Assembly: GCF_000190575.1 (NCBI RefSeq)
Contig: NC_015164.1
Span: forward strand, 2,551,001-2,615,000
From: Phocaeicola salanitronis DSM 18170
GTDB taxonomy: Bacteria; Bacteroidota; Bacteroidia; Bacteroidales; Bacteroidaceae
Reading direction: 5' to 3'
DNA length: 64,000 bases
Shown: positions 44,197 to 54,500 of the stretch, piece by piece
Layout: every line of letters starts with the position of its first letter
How positions within the stretch are numbered: position 1 is the first letter of the stretch
Program-made: the position numbers and the translations under genes
Notes under the pieces: model-generated
Told to the model about the DNA's origin: nothing
Seen by the model: the letters and a program-made list of their open reading frames with translations, nothing else
The model's database searches: none

Positions 44197-44910
44197 TCAC
44201 CACCGAGGCACAGAGGCACACAGAGTTTTAAATTTTTCCCTCTGTGATACCCTGTGTCCTCTGTAATTCAAAAATCCAACCGTATCAAACTCCTTACCAT
44301 TATACTTGTATGGCTGCACATTGTTCGTTGCCGCGAACACCCCGCCGAAAGGATAGTAATGGTTCGTTTCCTCAACCGTCCCCGTTGAGCTGATGACCAC
44401 ACGGTTGTTGCCTTGATGGTCCTTCAGGTAGTAATAGTACTTGCTGTCAGCCAAGGTGACATAACCCTCTTCCGTCAACAACAGCTTCTGCGTGCCGTTT
44501 TCATAGACCACATTGCCGCAATAGTCCGTCGTGGTGGTCGTACTTCCTGTCTTATGCACCGTGCGCAGCTTTGTGCCGTCAGCAGCATACGTGTAGGTTA
44601 TCGTATTCCCGTTCCCGAACGTGACCTTGCTTGGCAAATTTAAACAATTATATTGAATACCTGTAATGTTCTTGTTCAAATCTTTCGTCAAGTTGCCGTT
44701 TTTGTCATACGCATACTCATTTGCCTGCTTTACAGCATCTTTGAACTCGAAGCCGTTGTTGTAAGCCGTGGCGGTTGTGGCATCATCCATCCGTGTTACC
44801 TGATTGCCGCTTAACGTATAAGTCAAATTATCTATCAAGCCATAACCGCTTGAAGAGGTTTGACCGTAACGCTGTAAGCCCTTGATATTCCCGTTCAGGT
44901 CATAAAAAGG
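44197..44910 (-). pseudogene. Truncated Rhs core cassette 3 (no start, no tip)
   Basis: From about 44910 the minus strand reads DLNGNIKGLQRYGQTSSSGY and continues through LIDNLTYTLSGNQVTR to PYKYNGKEFD, nearly the same as the Rhs cores at 45240-47618 and 48358-51480. It has no upstream start. After GKEFD (about 44287) homology stops abruptly, and ~30 unrelated residues lead to a stop at 44197, inside an inverted repeat next to sodB. The core ends exactly where the variable tip should begin. It is the last, decayed member of the cassette array and can still serve as recombination substrate. Confidence 0.85.
44209..44265. terminator. Inverted repeat after sodB
   Basis: CACAGAGGCACACAGAG is mirrored imperfectly by CTCTGTG...CCTGTGTCCTCTGT. 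It lies about 40 bases beyond the sodB stop and overlaps the tail of the Rhs fragment on the other strand. Confidence 0.5.
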
Positions 44911-44948
44911 AGAAGATGATTACAAAAAGTTGTCATCCTCTCCTTCTT
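44907..44948 (-). terminator. Terminator after putative immunity gene 2
   Basis: AAGGAGAAGATGA pairs with TCATCCTCTCCTT with one mismatch and a ~16-base loop. It lies about 35 bases past the stop of the 85-aa gene on the minus strand. Confidence 0.7.
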
Positions 44949-44980
44949 TTAAAAATCAATCCAATTCTTTATCAACATAT

Positions 44981-45238
44981 TTATGAATCAATCTTTTTTT
45001 TCACCACATGAAATCCTATTATGACCGAAATAGTTACAATAACATAAATCAAAAATTCTTTTAATGTCAATATATATTGTAACATATAGAATCTAGCTAA
45101 TTCATAAGGTACAACACCTTCTCCTCGCCATTCATCTATTTCATATTTTAAACTGACATACATATTTATAATGCTGTACCCTAATAAAAGGGATAAGACT
45201 ATAGATATAATTAAAAAGATGATTCTTACAATTTTCAT
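44981..45238 (-). CDS. Two-helix membrane protein, putative immunity to Rhs tip 2
   Basis: This 85-residue protein has hydrophobic segments IIFLIISIVLSLLLGYSII and FLIYVIVTISVIIGFHVV flanking a ~35-residue loop (YVSLKYEIDEWRGEGVVPYE). Its ATG begins one base after the stop codon of the orphan Rhs-tip gene, the placement expected for an immunity gene. A membrane location would suit protection against a toxin acting in or from the periplasm. I do not recognise a family. The immunity role is inferred from position alone. A terminator follows. Confidence 0.65.
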   Translation of the reverse strand: MKIVRIIFLIISIVLSLLLGYSIINMYVSLKYEIDEWRGEGVVPYELARFYMLQYILTLKEFLIYVIVTISVIIGFHVVKKKIDS

Positions 45239-45239
45239 A

Positions 45240-47618
45240 TTATCGAATTTTATGAATTACTCCATTACCTTTTAAATTTTGATTTAAATGTTGTTGTAAT
45301 GAAAAAGGAAGAATGAATCTTTCTTTTACAGGAATCGTATAAAAATCGTTTACTCCGATTGGATAAACCTTAACAGTCTCCAAAGCATTAGAGTTCAGTT
45401 GATTCAATACATCAGAAACAAAAGTTGTGTAATTGTTATCCAACAATTTATAACTGTCTATAATATGTGCATATGGTGCATTATAATATATGCTCTTAGG
45501 ATTATCGGGCAATTTATCAGATGAATAAAATTTTGCATCCAACATTTCATTCACTTCTTTGTCAGACACATCTGTTATTACGAAAGCATCCATATCTAAA
45601 GATTCTTTATCTGACATATATTCTTCTGCCTCAAGTCCTGTCATCCTTAACAAGACACCGTCACCATTACCAAGACCATTAGCAAAATTAATACCTTTTT
45701 GTCCCTTATAAGTCCCATTAAAACGACCATAACTATACACAACCATATCTTCGCCCTCACCTGTGCTTAGCCATGAATGGCCATAAGAATCTGTTTCAGT
45801 ATACACCCTGACACTGTCACCATTCACATCCACATTCACTACCGGATTATTAGCTGCATACTGATAAGGAGACAGCAACGGATATTTCTCTGCAAATCGG
45901 TCAATACTTACAAACCTTCCCAAAGCCGCATCATAGTGCCGTGCACCGTAATCGTACCAGTTCAAGCCGTTCTTGTTATCGAACTCCTTACCATTATACT
46001 TATAAGGCTGCACATTGTTCGCTGCCGCGAATACCCCGCCGAAAGGATAGTAATGGTTCGTTTCCTCCACCGTCCCCGTTGAGCTGATAACCACACGGTT
46101 ATTCCCTTGATGGTCTTTCAGGTAATAATGGTACTTGCTGTCAGCCAAGGTGACATAACCCTCTTCCGTCAACAACAGCTTCTGCGTGCCGTTTTCATAG
46201 ACCACATTGCCGCAATAGTCCGTCGTGGTGGTCGTACTACCTGCCTTATGCACCGTGCGAAGCTTTGTGCCGTCGGCTGCATACGTATAGGTTATCGTAT
46301 TCCCGTTCCCGAACGTGACCTTGCTCGGCAAATTTAAACAATTGTATTGAATAGACGTAATATTCTTATTCAAATCTTTCGTCAGGTTGCCGTTTTTATC
46401 GTATGCGTACTCGTTCGCCTGCTTTACGGCATCTTTGAACTCGAAACCGTTGTTGTAGGCTGCGGCAGTCGTAGCATCATCCACCCGTGTTACCTGATTG
46501 CCGCTCAGCGTATAAGTCAGGTTGTCTATCAAGCCGTATGCACTCGATGAAGTCTGGCCATAACGCTGCAAGCCCGTGATGTTGCCGTTCTTGTCATAAC
46601 CCGTAACCTTTTCCGTAAAGCGGTTCGCATTGCTGCTGATGCTTGTACCCTCACCGTAAGTGGCGGTGGTCAGACGGTTCAGGTTATCATACGAGAACTT
46701 ATACCCCCTTGTCACGCTTTCATTACCGGCCTTCCAAGTCAGGCTGCTGATATTGCCGTTATAGCAGAACGTACCGGAACCGTCCGTATAATGGATTGAC
46801 TGGGTGAACTGACTGCCGCTGATGCCCGTCAGCCAGTTGCGGATGTTATAAGCATATGTCACCTTATTCGATGTGCTGCCGTGGAGGCTTTTCGTCTCCA
46901 AACGCTCCAAGCCGTCATACGTATAGCCGGCAAGCGTGACCTGAGTGCTGCCCAATTTATGGGCAACCTTGGTCAGGCGGTCTGCGTTGTCGTAAGTATA
47001 GGTGTACACCTCAGTACGCCCCGTCTTCCCGCTTGCCGTATGCGTACGGGTCACTGTTGAGGGATGGCTTGTAAACGTATAGCTCGTGCCCGTCACGTCA
47101 TAACCCCCAAGCAGGTTGCTCCGCACTTCTTTCACCACCCTGCCACGGTAGTCATAGTAGTAAGCCGCATATTGCTTGTCCATGCTGCCCAGTACCGCCG
47201 TAACCGTAGCCGTCAGCAGCCCTTTCGCGTTCACCGTACCGGCAGGGAAGTTGCTGTTGTTGAAACCGCTTTGGCTGCGGAAGCTGTAGTCGTCGTAATA
47301 GTGCTGCAACAACACCGTCTTCCCCGAAGATACGTTCTTGTTCGTGCATTCGCCCTGTTCAGTCAGACGGTCAAGGTCGTCATACAGGTAATACGTCCAT
47401 CTGTTCGATGCACGCTGCACCCCGTCCTGCGAAAATGTCAGGCGGTCGTCATTGTCGTACACATAAGTCACGGCATCAGCACCCGGAACTTTCTTCTCCA
47501 CGCAACGACCACGGCTGTCATACTTATAACGGAAAGCGTACTTGTCCGCATCTGCCGTGCTTTGGTACATCGGCTGGAGCACGAAGGCAAGACGGTCCAT
47601 CGGATCATAAACATACAA
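45240..47618 (-). CDS. Orphan Rhs core with tip 2 (no signal peptide, no clear start)
   Basis: The open frame is 792 codons. It matches the full Rhs protein (48358-51480) from YVYDPMDRLAFVLQ (about its residue 235) to GARHYDAALGR, then carries a different ~190-residue tip beginning VDVNGDSVRVYTETDS. The DNA homology begins only at 47610, and the only in-frame start is a TTG, so the signal peptide and DUF6443 part are missing. It is probably a silent cassette or expressed only after recombination. The tip has GHSWLS (H614), VYSYGRF and LDNNYTTFVSDVL. In relatives I remember, the last motif reads NNCTT. That would make it a permuted NlpC/P60-like (His...Cys) hydrolase whose Cys is Tyr730 here. 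Confidence 0.8.
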   Translation of the reverse strand: MYVYDPMDRLAFVLQPMYQSTADADKYAFRYKYDSRGRCVEKKVPGADAVTYVYDNDDRLTFSQDGVQRASNRWTYYLYDDLDRLTEQGECTNKNVSSGKTVLLQHYYDDYSFRSQSGFNNSNFPAGTVNAKGLLTATVTAVLGSMDKQYAAYYYDYRGRVVKEVRSNLLGGYDVTGTSYTFTSHPSTVTRTHTASGKTGRTEVYTYTYDNADRLTKVAHKLGSTQVTLAGYTYDGLERLETKSLHGSTSNKVTYAYNIRNWLTGISGSQFTQSIHYTDGSGTFCYNGNISSLTWKAGNESVTRGYKFSYDNLNRLTTATYGEGTSISSNANRFTEKVTGYDKNGNITGLQRYGQTSSSAYGLIDNLTYTLSGNQVTRVDDATTAAAYNNGFEFKDAVKQANEYAYDKNGNLTKDLNKNITSIQYNCLNLPSKVTFGNGNTITYTYAADGTKLRTVHKAGSTTTTTDYCGNVVYENGTQKLLLTEEGYVTLADSKYHYYLKDHQGNNRVVISSTGTVEETNHYYPFGGVFAAANNVQPYKYNGKEFDNKNGLNWYDYGARHYDAALGRFVSIDRFAEKYPLLSPYQYAANNPVVNVDVNGDSVRVYTETDSYGHSWLSTGEGEDMVVYSYGRFNGTYKGQKGINFANGLGNGDGVLLRMTGLEAEEYMSDKESLDMDAFVITDVSDKEVNEMLDAKFYSSDKLPDNPKSIYYNAPYAHIIDSYKLLDNNYTTFVSDVLNQLNSNALETVKVYPIGVNDFYTIPVKERFILPFSLQQHLNQNLKGNGVIHKIR

Positions 47619-47670
47619 TAGGCATTAGAAATGTAGACATCTGACAATCTGACATTTAACACATTGGTTT

Positions 47671-47716
47671 AAAAAGAATAGAGACTGACTCAACTTAATG
47701 AAACCGCCTCTATTCT
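47671..47716 (-). terminator. Terminator after putative immunity gene 1
   Basis: AGAATAGAG (47675-47683) pairs with CTCTATTCT (47708-47716), followed on the minus strand by TTTTT. It separates the first toxin-immunity pair from the orphan cassette, so the orphan is not simply read through. Confidence 0.8.
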
Positions 47717-47746
47717 AATCTAAATTGAAAAATCAAATCAAATTTT

Positions 47747-48361
47747 TCACCAAACCTCTAACCAATATACTATTCCCTTTTTCATTATCGTCACTCCTCT
47801 TGTATATCCATGATTCCAATCCTTACTTAAACCAACACCATATCGAGACAAACAAGAATCAGGCAAAAAATATCCTTTTCTCGCATCAAGAAGATAAATA
47901 GTCCCTTCATAAAATTCAGGAACAAATTGATAATGCCATCTACGAAAATTAGGTACCGGATATTTCCCATTCAATCGTCTATTCTTTACAGAATCCTCTT
48001 TTATAATCTCAAAAGTTCTATAATCATAAGGAATAAATAAGCAAGTATCTTTAAAATTCAATATTTCTTTTGAGTCAATAGACAATCGCTTTTCTAAAGA
48101 ATCTACATAGAGTTGATCATCACACACTATTGCCAAATGAATATAACTTAAATATCTCCCACGAGGGAACAACAAATCCGAAAATCCCCAATGCAAACCT
48201 TGAGGTAAATCTAAATCTTGCGGGAAATGGGCTACTAAGGAATTTGGATATAAACTTAATATTTCTTTATAATTCCTTTTGTGCTCTTCCGTTGGCGATT
48301 TATTTTCTTGACAACTTGTCAAAAATAATAGTATAATTAATAATATCAAAGATTTCATCAT
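47747..48361 (-). CDS. Lipoprotein, putative immunity to Rhs tip 1
   Basis: The product has 204 residues from ATG 48361; an ATG at 48358 is equally possible. The signal MMKSLILLIILLFLTSC ends in a lipobox. The body is rich in aromatic residues (GLHWGFSDLLFPRGRYLSYI, FRRWHYQFVPEFYEGTIYLL) and I do not recognise it. Its start overlaps the Rhs stop as ATGA (48361-48358), so the two are translationally coupled in the classic toxin-immunity arrangement. Exposure in the periplasm implies that tip 1 acts in the envelope, if the immunity role holds. A strong terminator follows. Confidence 0.68.
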   Translation of the reverse strand: MMKSLILLIILLFLTSCQENKSPTEEHKRNYKEILSLYPNSLVAHFPQDLDLPQGLHWGFSDLLFPRGRYLSYIHLAIVCDDQLYVDSLEKRLSIDSKEILNFKDTCLFIPYDYRTFEIIKEDSVKNRRLNGKYPVPNFRRWHYQFVPEFYEGTIYLLDARKGYFLPDSCLSRYGVGLSKDWNHGYTRGVTIMKKGIVYWLEVW

Positions 48362-51300
48362 TTTTTATATTTTAAAAGTCTACCATTGTTATTTGTAGCG
48401 GTTGAATACTTTTCCCAACTTTTATATTCTATCACATTACGATAATCTTGTTTCCCTGTTAAAACAGGTTCCATGATACCATAAATATTTTTCATTACAC
48501 GCATTAACTTGTTTCCCAATGTAGGAGACGAATAAGTATAATAATTCCGAACTACTTTATCGGTTCTTTTACCACCTGTTACAAAGTAATCAAAATAGTT
48601 TAAAGGAGAATTTTCCGGATTAGCCAAAACATCAGTTCTTGTATTTATCTTCTGAGTTTTACTCAAAGAAAAGACATCATACATCTCATTTACTATTTCC
48701 GTTTCTCCGGTGGTCACAGTTGTCTTATTCTTTCCTGTTGAATAAGGCTGTTCTCTGGATATTTCCGAACTTATCTGTTGGACTGGATTAATGGAATATC
48801 CATTTTGACGGGCTTTAAGCTGGGATGCTTGATAATCATAAGATTGTTCTATTATATCCTTCATATCACCCAGCATATTATTGTTACCTATCCTTTCATA
48901 AGTCCTATCATTAAATGATATTGTCCGACTATTCAAATTCCTATTAAAATACAATTCACCGGTTTCATGGTAGATATACCAATCAGCACCATCCAAGTCA
49001 ACATTACATATCGGATTATTGACACAATAAGAATAAGGAGTAAAAGTACAATACTTTTCCGCCATCGGGTCAACAGCATGCCAACGCCCCAAAGCAGCAT
49101 CATAATGGCGCGCACCATAATCATACCAGTTCAGACCGTTCTTATTATCGAACTCCTTACCATTATACTTATAAGGCTGCACATTGTTCGCTGCCGCGAA
49201 TACCCCGCCGAAAGGATAGTAATGGTTCGTTTCCTCTACCGTCCCCGTTGAGCTGATAACCACACGGTTATTCCCTTGATGGTCTTTCAGGTAATAATGG
49301 TACTTGCTGTCAGCCAAGGTGACATAACCCTCTTCCGTCAACAACAGCTTCTGCGTGCCGTTTTCATAGACCACATTGCCGCAATAGTCAGTCGTGGTGG
49401 TCGTACTTCCTGTCTTATGCACCGTGCGTAGCTTTGTGCCATCCGCTGCATACAGATAGGTTATCGTGTTTCCGTTCCCGAACGTGACCTTGCTTGGCAA
49501 ATTTAAACAATTATATTGAATACCTGTAATGTTCTTGTTCAAATCTTTCGTCAGGTTGCCGTTTTTATCGTATGCATACTCGTTCGCCTGCTTTACGGCA
49601 TCTTTGAACTCGAAGCCGTTGTTGTAAGCGGTGGTGCTGGTGGCATCGTCCACCCTCGTTACCTGATTACCGCTCAGCATGTAAGTCAGGTTGTCTATCA
49701 AGCCGTATGCACTCGATGAAGTCTGGCCATAACGCTGCAAGCCCGTGATGTTGCCGTTCTTGTCATAACCCGTAACCTTTTCCGTAAAGCGGTTCGCGTT
49801 GCAGCTGATGTTTGTACCCTCACCGTAAGTGGCGGTGGTCAGACGGTTCAGGTTATCATACGAGAACTTATACCCCCTTGTCACGCTTTCATTACCAGCC
49901 TTCCAAGTCAGGCTGCTGATATTGCCGTTATAGCAGAACGTACCGGAACCGTCCGTATAATGAACCGATTGAGTGAACTGGCTGCCGCTGATGCCCGTCA
50001 GCCAGTTGCGGATGTTATAAGCGTAGGTCACCTTATTCGATGTGCTGCCGTGGAGGCTTTTCGTCTCCAAACGCTCCAAGCCGTCATACGTATAGCCGGC
50101 AAGCGTGACCTGAGTGCTGCCCAATTTATGGGCAACCTTGGTCAGGCGGTCTGCGTTGTCGTAAGTATAGGTGTACACCTCAGTACGCCCCGTCTTCCCG
50201 CTTGCCGTATGCGTACGGGTCACTGTTGAGGGATGGCTTGTAAACGTATAGCTCGTGCCCGTCACGTCATAACCCCCAAGCAGGTTGCTCCGCACTTCTT
50301 TCACCACCCTGCCACGGTAGTCATAGTAGTAAGCCGCATATTGCTTGTCCATGCTGCCCAGTACCGCCGTAACCGTAGCCGTCAGCAGCCCTTTCGCGTT
50401 CACCGTGCCGGCAGGGAAGTTGCTGTTGTTGAAACCGCTTTGGCTGCGGAAACTGTAGTCGTCGTAATAGTGCTGCAACAACACCGTCTTCCCCGAAGAT
50501 ACGTTCTTGTTCGTGCATTCGCCCTGTTCAGTCAGGCGGTCAAGGTCGTCATACAGGTAATACGTCCATTTGTTCGATGCACGCTGGACGCCGTCCTGCG
50601 AAAATGTCAGGCGGTCGTCATTGTCGTACACATAAGTCACGGCATCAGCACCCGGAACTTTCTTCTCCACAATACGACCGCGGCTGTCATACTTATAACG
50701 GAAAGCGTACTTGTCCGCATCTGCCGTGCTTTGGTACATCGGCTGAAGCACAAAAGCAAGGCGGTCCATCGGGTCATAGACATAATAGGTGTCGGAATAT
50801 TCGCTGCCCGATACACGGCGGAGTAAGATCAGGCGGTCTTTCACATCCTTAAACGTATAAACCGTATGCCCGTCTTCGTCCGTCTCGCCGGTCACACGGA
50901 ACGTACCTGCCGGGTAAGTGCCGTCCGCGCTCAGCGTACCCGAAGAACTTACCACATAACGCGTGCACTTCAGTTTCGCATCGCCCGTGCTGTTCACATA
51001 ATAGCTCCACCCTTTCGGATTGTCCGTAAACTCCCAGCCCAAAGCATAACGCTGGTCAGGATAAGAAAGCAGGCTTCGCTTGTAATTGGTCTGCTCGTAA
51101 GGCGCGTCATCATTAAAATAAGATGTGCTTGCGTTACGCAATGTGCTAAGAGATACATACGCTCCGTTATTGCCTGACTTCGGAAACAACGTCCACTGGT
51201 TTGTCGGACGGTCCATGTCATCATATTCGGTATAGCTCACCAAATCGGCGGAAGAAGGGCTGCGTCCCTGAAGTACCGTTTCTTCCAATCTACCTAAGTT

Positions 51301-51480
51301 ATCGAAATACTGCACCGTACGCAAACTGTTCGATGAGCTTAGGCTCGAAGCGGAGGATACACCTGTCAGTGAGGTACGTATCCGGATATAATTATGGCTT
51401 GTGCTCTGCCCCATAAGCGGAAGGAAGCAAGCCAACTGAAGGGCAAGGATGCCCGCTAATGTCATCTTCTTGTGTCTCAT
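48358..51480 (-). CDS. Full-length Sec-exported Rhs protein (DUF6443 + Rhs core + tip 1)
   Basis: The product has 1040 residues. A signal peptide (ILALQLACFLPLMGQ) ends near residue 25. It is followed by a DUF6443-like region (NYIRIRTSL, VQYFDNLGRLEETVLQGRSP, VSYTEYDDMDRPTNQW; ~28-125) and YD/Rhs repeats (~200-800) such as YKYDSRGRIVEKKVPG and YDYRGRVVKEVRS. The Rhs-associated core (KDHQGNNRVVIS, NGKEFDNKNGLNWYDYGARH, GRWHAVDPMAEKY) ends near residue 815 with VDLDG. The ~215-residue tip 1 (ADWYIYHETGELYFNRNLN...) is unlike tip 2 and not recognised. Rhs shells encase a C-terminal toxin. Here export would be by Sec rather than T6SS, since no PAAR or VgrG is present. It follows the partner gene after 26 bases. 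Confidence 0.87.
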   Translation of the reverse strand: MRHKKMTLAGILALQLACFLPLMGQSTSHNYIRIRTSLTGVSSASSLSSSNSLRTVQYFDNLGRLEETVLQGRSPSSADLVSYTEYDDMDRPTNQWTLFPKSGNNGAYVSLSTLRNASTSYFNDDAPYEQTNYKRSLLSYPDQRYALGWEFTDNPKGWSYYVNSTGDAKLKCTRYVVSSSGTLSADGTYPAGTFRVTGETDEDGHTVYTFKDVKDRLILLRRVSGSEYSDTYYVYDPMDRLAFVLQPMYQSTADADKYAFRYKYDSRGRIVEKKVPGADAVTYVYDNDDRLTFSQDGVQRASNKWTYYLYDDLDRLTEQGECTNKNVSSGKTVLLQHYYDDYSFRSQSGFNNSNFPAGTVNAKGLLTATVTAVLGSMDKQYAAYYYDYRGRVVKEVRSNLLGGYDVTGTSYTFTSHPSTVTRTHTASGKTGRTEVYTYTYDNADRLTKVAHKLGSTQVTLAGYTYDGLERLETKSLHGSTSNKVTYAYNIRNWLTGISGSQFTQSVHYTDGSGTFCYNGNISSLTWKAGNESVTRGYKFSYDNLNRLTTATYGEGTNISCNANRFTEKVTGYDKNGNITGLQRYGQTSSSAYGLIDNLTYMLSGNQVTRVDDATSTTAYNNGFEFKDAVKQANEYAYDKNGNLTKDLNKNITGIQYNCLNLPSKVTFGNGNTITYLYAADGTKLRTVHKTGSTTTTTDYCGNVVYENGTQKLLLTEEGYVTLADSKYHYYLKDHQGNNRVVISSTGTVEETNHYYPFGGVFAAANNVQPYKYNGKEFDNKNGLNWYDYGARHYDAALGRWHAVDPMAEKYCTFTPYSYCVNNPICNVDLDGADWYIYHETGELYFNRNLNSRTISFNDRTYERIGNNNMLGDMKDIIEQSYDYQASQLKARQNGYSINPVQQISSEISREQPYSTGKNKTTVTTGETEIVNEMYDVFSLSKTQKINTRTDVLANPENSPLNYFDYFVTGGKRTDKVVRNYYTYSSPTLGNKLMRVMKNIYGIMEPVLTGKQDYRNVIEYKSWEKYSTATNNNGRLLKYKK

Positions 51481-51506
51481 ACTAGTAATTTCTTTATTTT
51501 ATTGTT

Positions 51507-54500
51507 TTATCGGTTATAATGATAATCATAGCATTCTACAAGCTGCTTCGTGCTGCCGTTCTTGATGAACACCTCCGAAAGCCTTCCGCCCGTGTCATAC
51601 GTATATCCTGTAACAAAACCTTTAGGGTCGGTCACTTGGGTTACGCCTACCAGCGGACTATAGACGTATGTCGTCACTTCGGCATCCGGAAGGCTGCTAC
51701 GAAGTCCGTCCACTTTTGTCCAGTCTGACGATGACGGAGCATTCTTCGTGCAAAGGCTTTTGATAAAACTTTCGCCCAACTTCGACTTTACCTCTGCATA
51801 GCTTGCGTTCCGTATCTCTGCAACTAAGTGTTGCCCGTTATAGCTCCATAAGTAAACTGTTTCCTGACCGCGCGACACTGCTGACATCGGTTTGCCATTG
51901 TCCGTCAGATTACCCAACCAAGTATGGGGCTTGAAGCTACTCTGATACGATGAAGAAGTCAATGGAGCAGTGGCTTCCAACGTATATAAAGCTTTCGGCA
52001 CGACAACACCCAATGTGTCCGTGTATTCCAACCGGGCACCTTCCGTCACCTTGCCATCCTTCAGCAGGAGTGTTTCCAAAGGAACGCCGATGAGATGCAA
52101 ATTCTGCATCTTGCGGGATACTGCATCCGACTTATCGCCCGCATACACATACTTCTTGCCGTAGCTGTCCGCACTTGTAGAAGAAGACGAAACCAGCGTT
52201 TCTTCTTCAGCCAGTTGCTTATCGCCGTTATATTCGAAACGGCTGTCTGTATACACCGAAGCACCGTTCCGGTAATCTTTGATAACTTCACCCGTCTTAT
52301 AATACTGCTTTACCGTATACGAATAAGGATGTACGGCGGAAGCCCCGCTGTCGAACATAAAACCATATACCGCTTGCGAACTTTGGTTTCCATAACTATA
52401 CGTTACCTCTTTATCCAACGAACCGCTGCCATTATAGGTCTCCACAGAAGACGGAAGCCCGTTCATATAATTAACAGATGTTGGCATGAACGGATAATCG
52501 CCCAATGAAGACTCTTGCGAGTTAAAGTAACGGTACAATGTCTTGCCATAAGAGCCTACAGTTTCCGTCACGTTATCATAGCCTACCATGTAACCGTGTT
52601 TCAAAGTAGAAAGCGGAATGCACGACTCGGACAATTGAACCAGATAACTGGTCCGGCTTGTAGAAGACGTTCCGTCCAGGCATACATAATCTTTCAGGTA
52701 ATACAACGACGGTTCTATCAACAATTTGCCTGTAGGATAACTGAACGTGCGTGTCCGGGCATCCGTACGGATTTGCTTGATGCGCAAGCCTCCGCCTTCC
52801 TTTACGCTTCCGGTTTGCGTAACCGTGCTTTCATACTGAGCCGTAAAGCCATAAAGCACGTCTGCAGCCTGGGCAATCAGTTCCAGCTTATATGTACCTG
52901 CGGTCAGGTAAAGCGTCTTCACCGGATAATCATACGAACCTCCGCCGCTTTGCAGTTCACCGGGCATACCATAGGCTAACAATACTTCGCCTTTACTATT
53001 TGTCAAGCGAAACACAGGATAATTGTCCGCATCATCGTACCGGATACTCGTATCCCCCTGCGAAGTCATGCAATCCGCCCAACCGGTAATGCGCACATTG
53101 GTGCTTTTCCCCAACGTAATGGTTTCCGTATCTGTACGCGGATAATCCTCGTAGAAATCATCGTTCACATACTTGTATGCCATTAAGTTGCGGGTTTCCT
53201 GAGTAACGGTAGTCCCCGTACTGCTTCCGGACGTGTACGTATTCGATTCGTAGGTAAAATCCGTCTCGTTACCTGTAGGACCGGTTATCTTGCCAAGCAT
53301 ATACGTATCCGCAAATTCCGATACGGCATCTTTGCTCACGCCACTATAAACCCTACCGCCGTAATTGGCTGCCGAATAATAGGTGTCGCCATAGACCTTT
53401 CCATTCCAATACCCCCAATAATCTGTATTTCGCGAGTTCTTGGCAGGCATCGTCTTATCCTCCAAATAAGAGAAGTCATATCCGTAATCCGGAACGGTTA
53501 CATCCGTCAAACTGTTCAACTTCAACCGTTTGAACACATGAGGATAATCACCGGTATAGCTCGAATTAAAATACCCGTAACCGAAAGAATATTCTTTTAT
53601 CCGGTTACCCGACGAATCAGAAACTTTCAAACTATTGAGCTTCTGTGGAGCACCGGCAGTTCCGCTTCCACGCACATCTTCCCTGCTTCCGCAAGTGAAT
53701 GAAATACTGCCTCCATCCCAAGAAATGCCAGACAAACGAAGACTTTCTACCACCGTCTTATCACATGTAAACTGCACCGAAGCACCCGGACCGCAACCTG
53801 TCGCACCGCTTGAGTCCAAAGTCTCGTATGCTTTACACTGCTCTTGGGCAGGAGACTGGTAAGATTCCTTTGCATAAGTAAAACGAATTGTCCGGTTAGT
53901 AGGCGTAATGATTTGACTCAAATACCAACTGGAAGTAAACCTGACCGGGCTTTCATACAAATTCAGATTACTTTCATCGTATTTGCCACCCGAATTCCGG
54001 TTCAACGAACCGTTGCGGTGATAAGACGAAGTGACTTCATAATCCTGAAAAACATACTGGCACCCGTCCGGAGCAGTCAACTTGAAATATTTCTTGCTTC
54101 CATCGGCAAGCACTTCTATCTTTACATTCGGATCCCAGTCCAGCAATACTGCTCCTCTGGATTTATCAAGCAGGAATTTGCCCGAAGCACCCGGATAAGT
54201 AAAACTGAACACATCCGGTTCAGAATCAACCACCAACACTTTCTTTACCGCCGAACCTTCCATTGTTGTGGCATACAAACTGGATAGTTCCGGATTGCTA
54301 ACTTCCGGACCTGTGTAATAACCCGATTTCACGGAAATTCCCGGATAGGTGTATTCATTAAAATCATCGTAACACTTCAGGGTGCGCGAAATGACACCGC
54401 CCACATTCAGCGACCATCCCAATCCGACCCAAGAAGCTTCTTGAGCAACCCGAATGCCGGAAGCATGGTAATTTAACGAAATAGGAAACTTATAACCGTC

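Larger units (their letters stand above)
44287..50790. repeat. Three direct copies of the Rhs core DNA
   Basis: Core A spans about 50790-49125, core B about 47610-45960 and core C about 44910-44287, all in the same orientation. A and B are nearly identical over about 1.65 kb, with long stretches lacking any difference (for example around 46000 and 49160). C matches both more loosely. All lose similarity at the same codon region, after GKEFD in C and after the GARHYDAALGR segment in A and B, where each tip begins. Such direct repeats permit homologous exchange or deletion. Confidence 0.9.
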
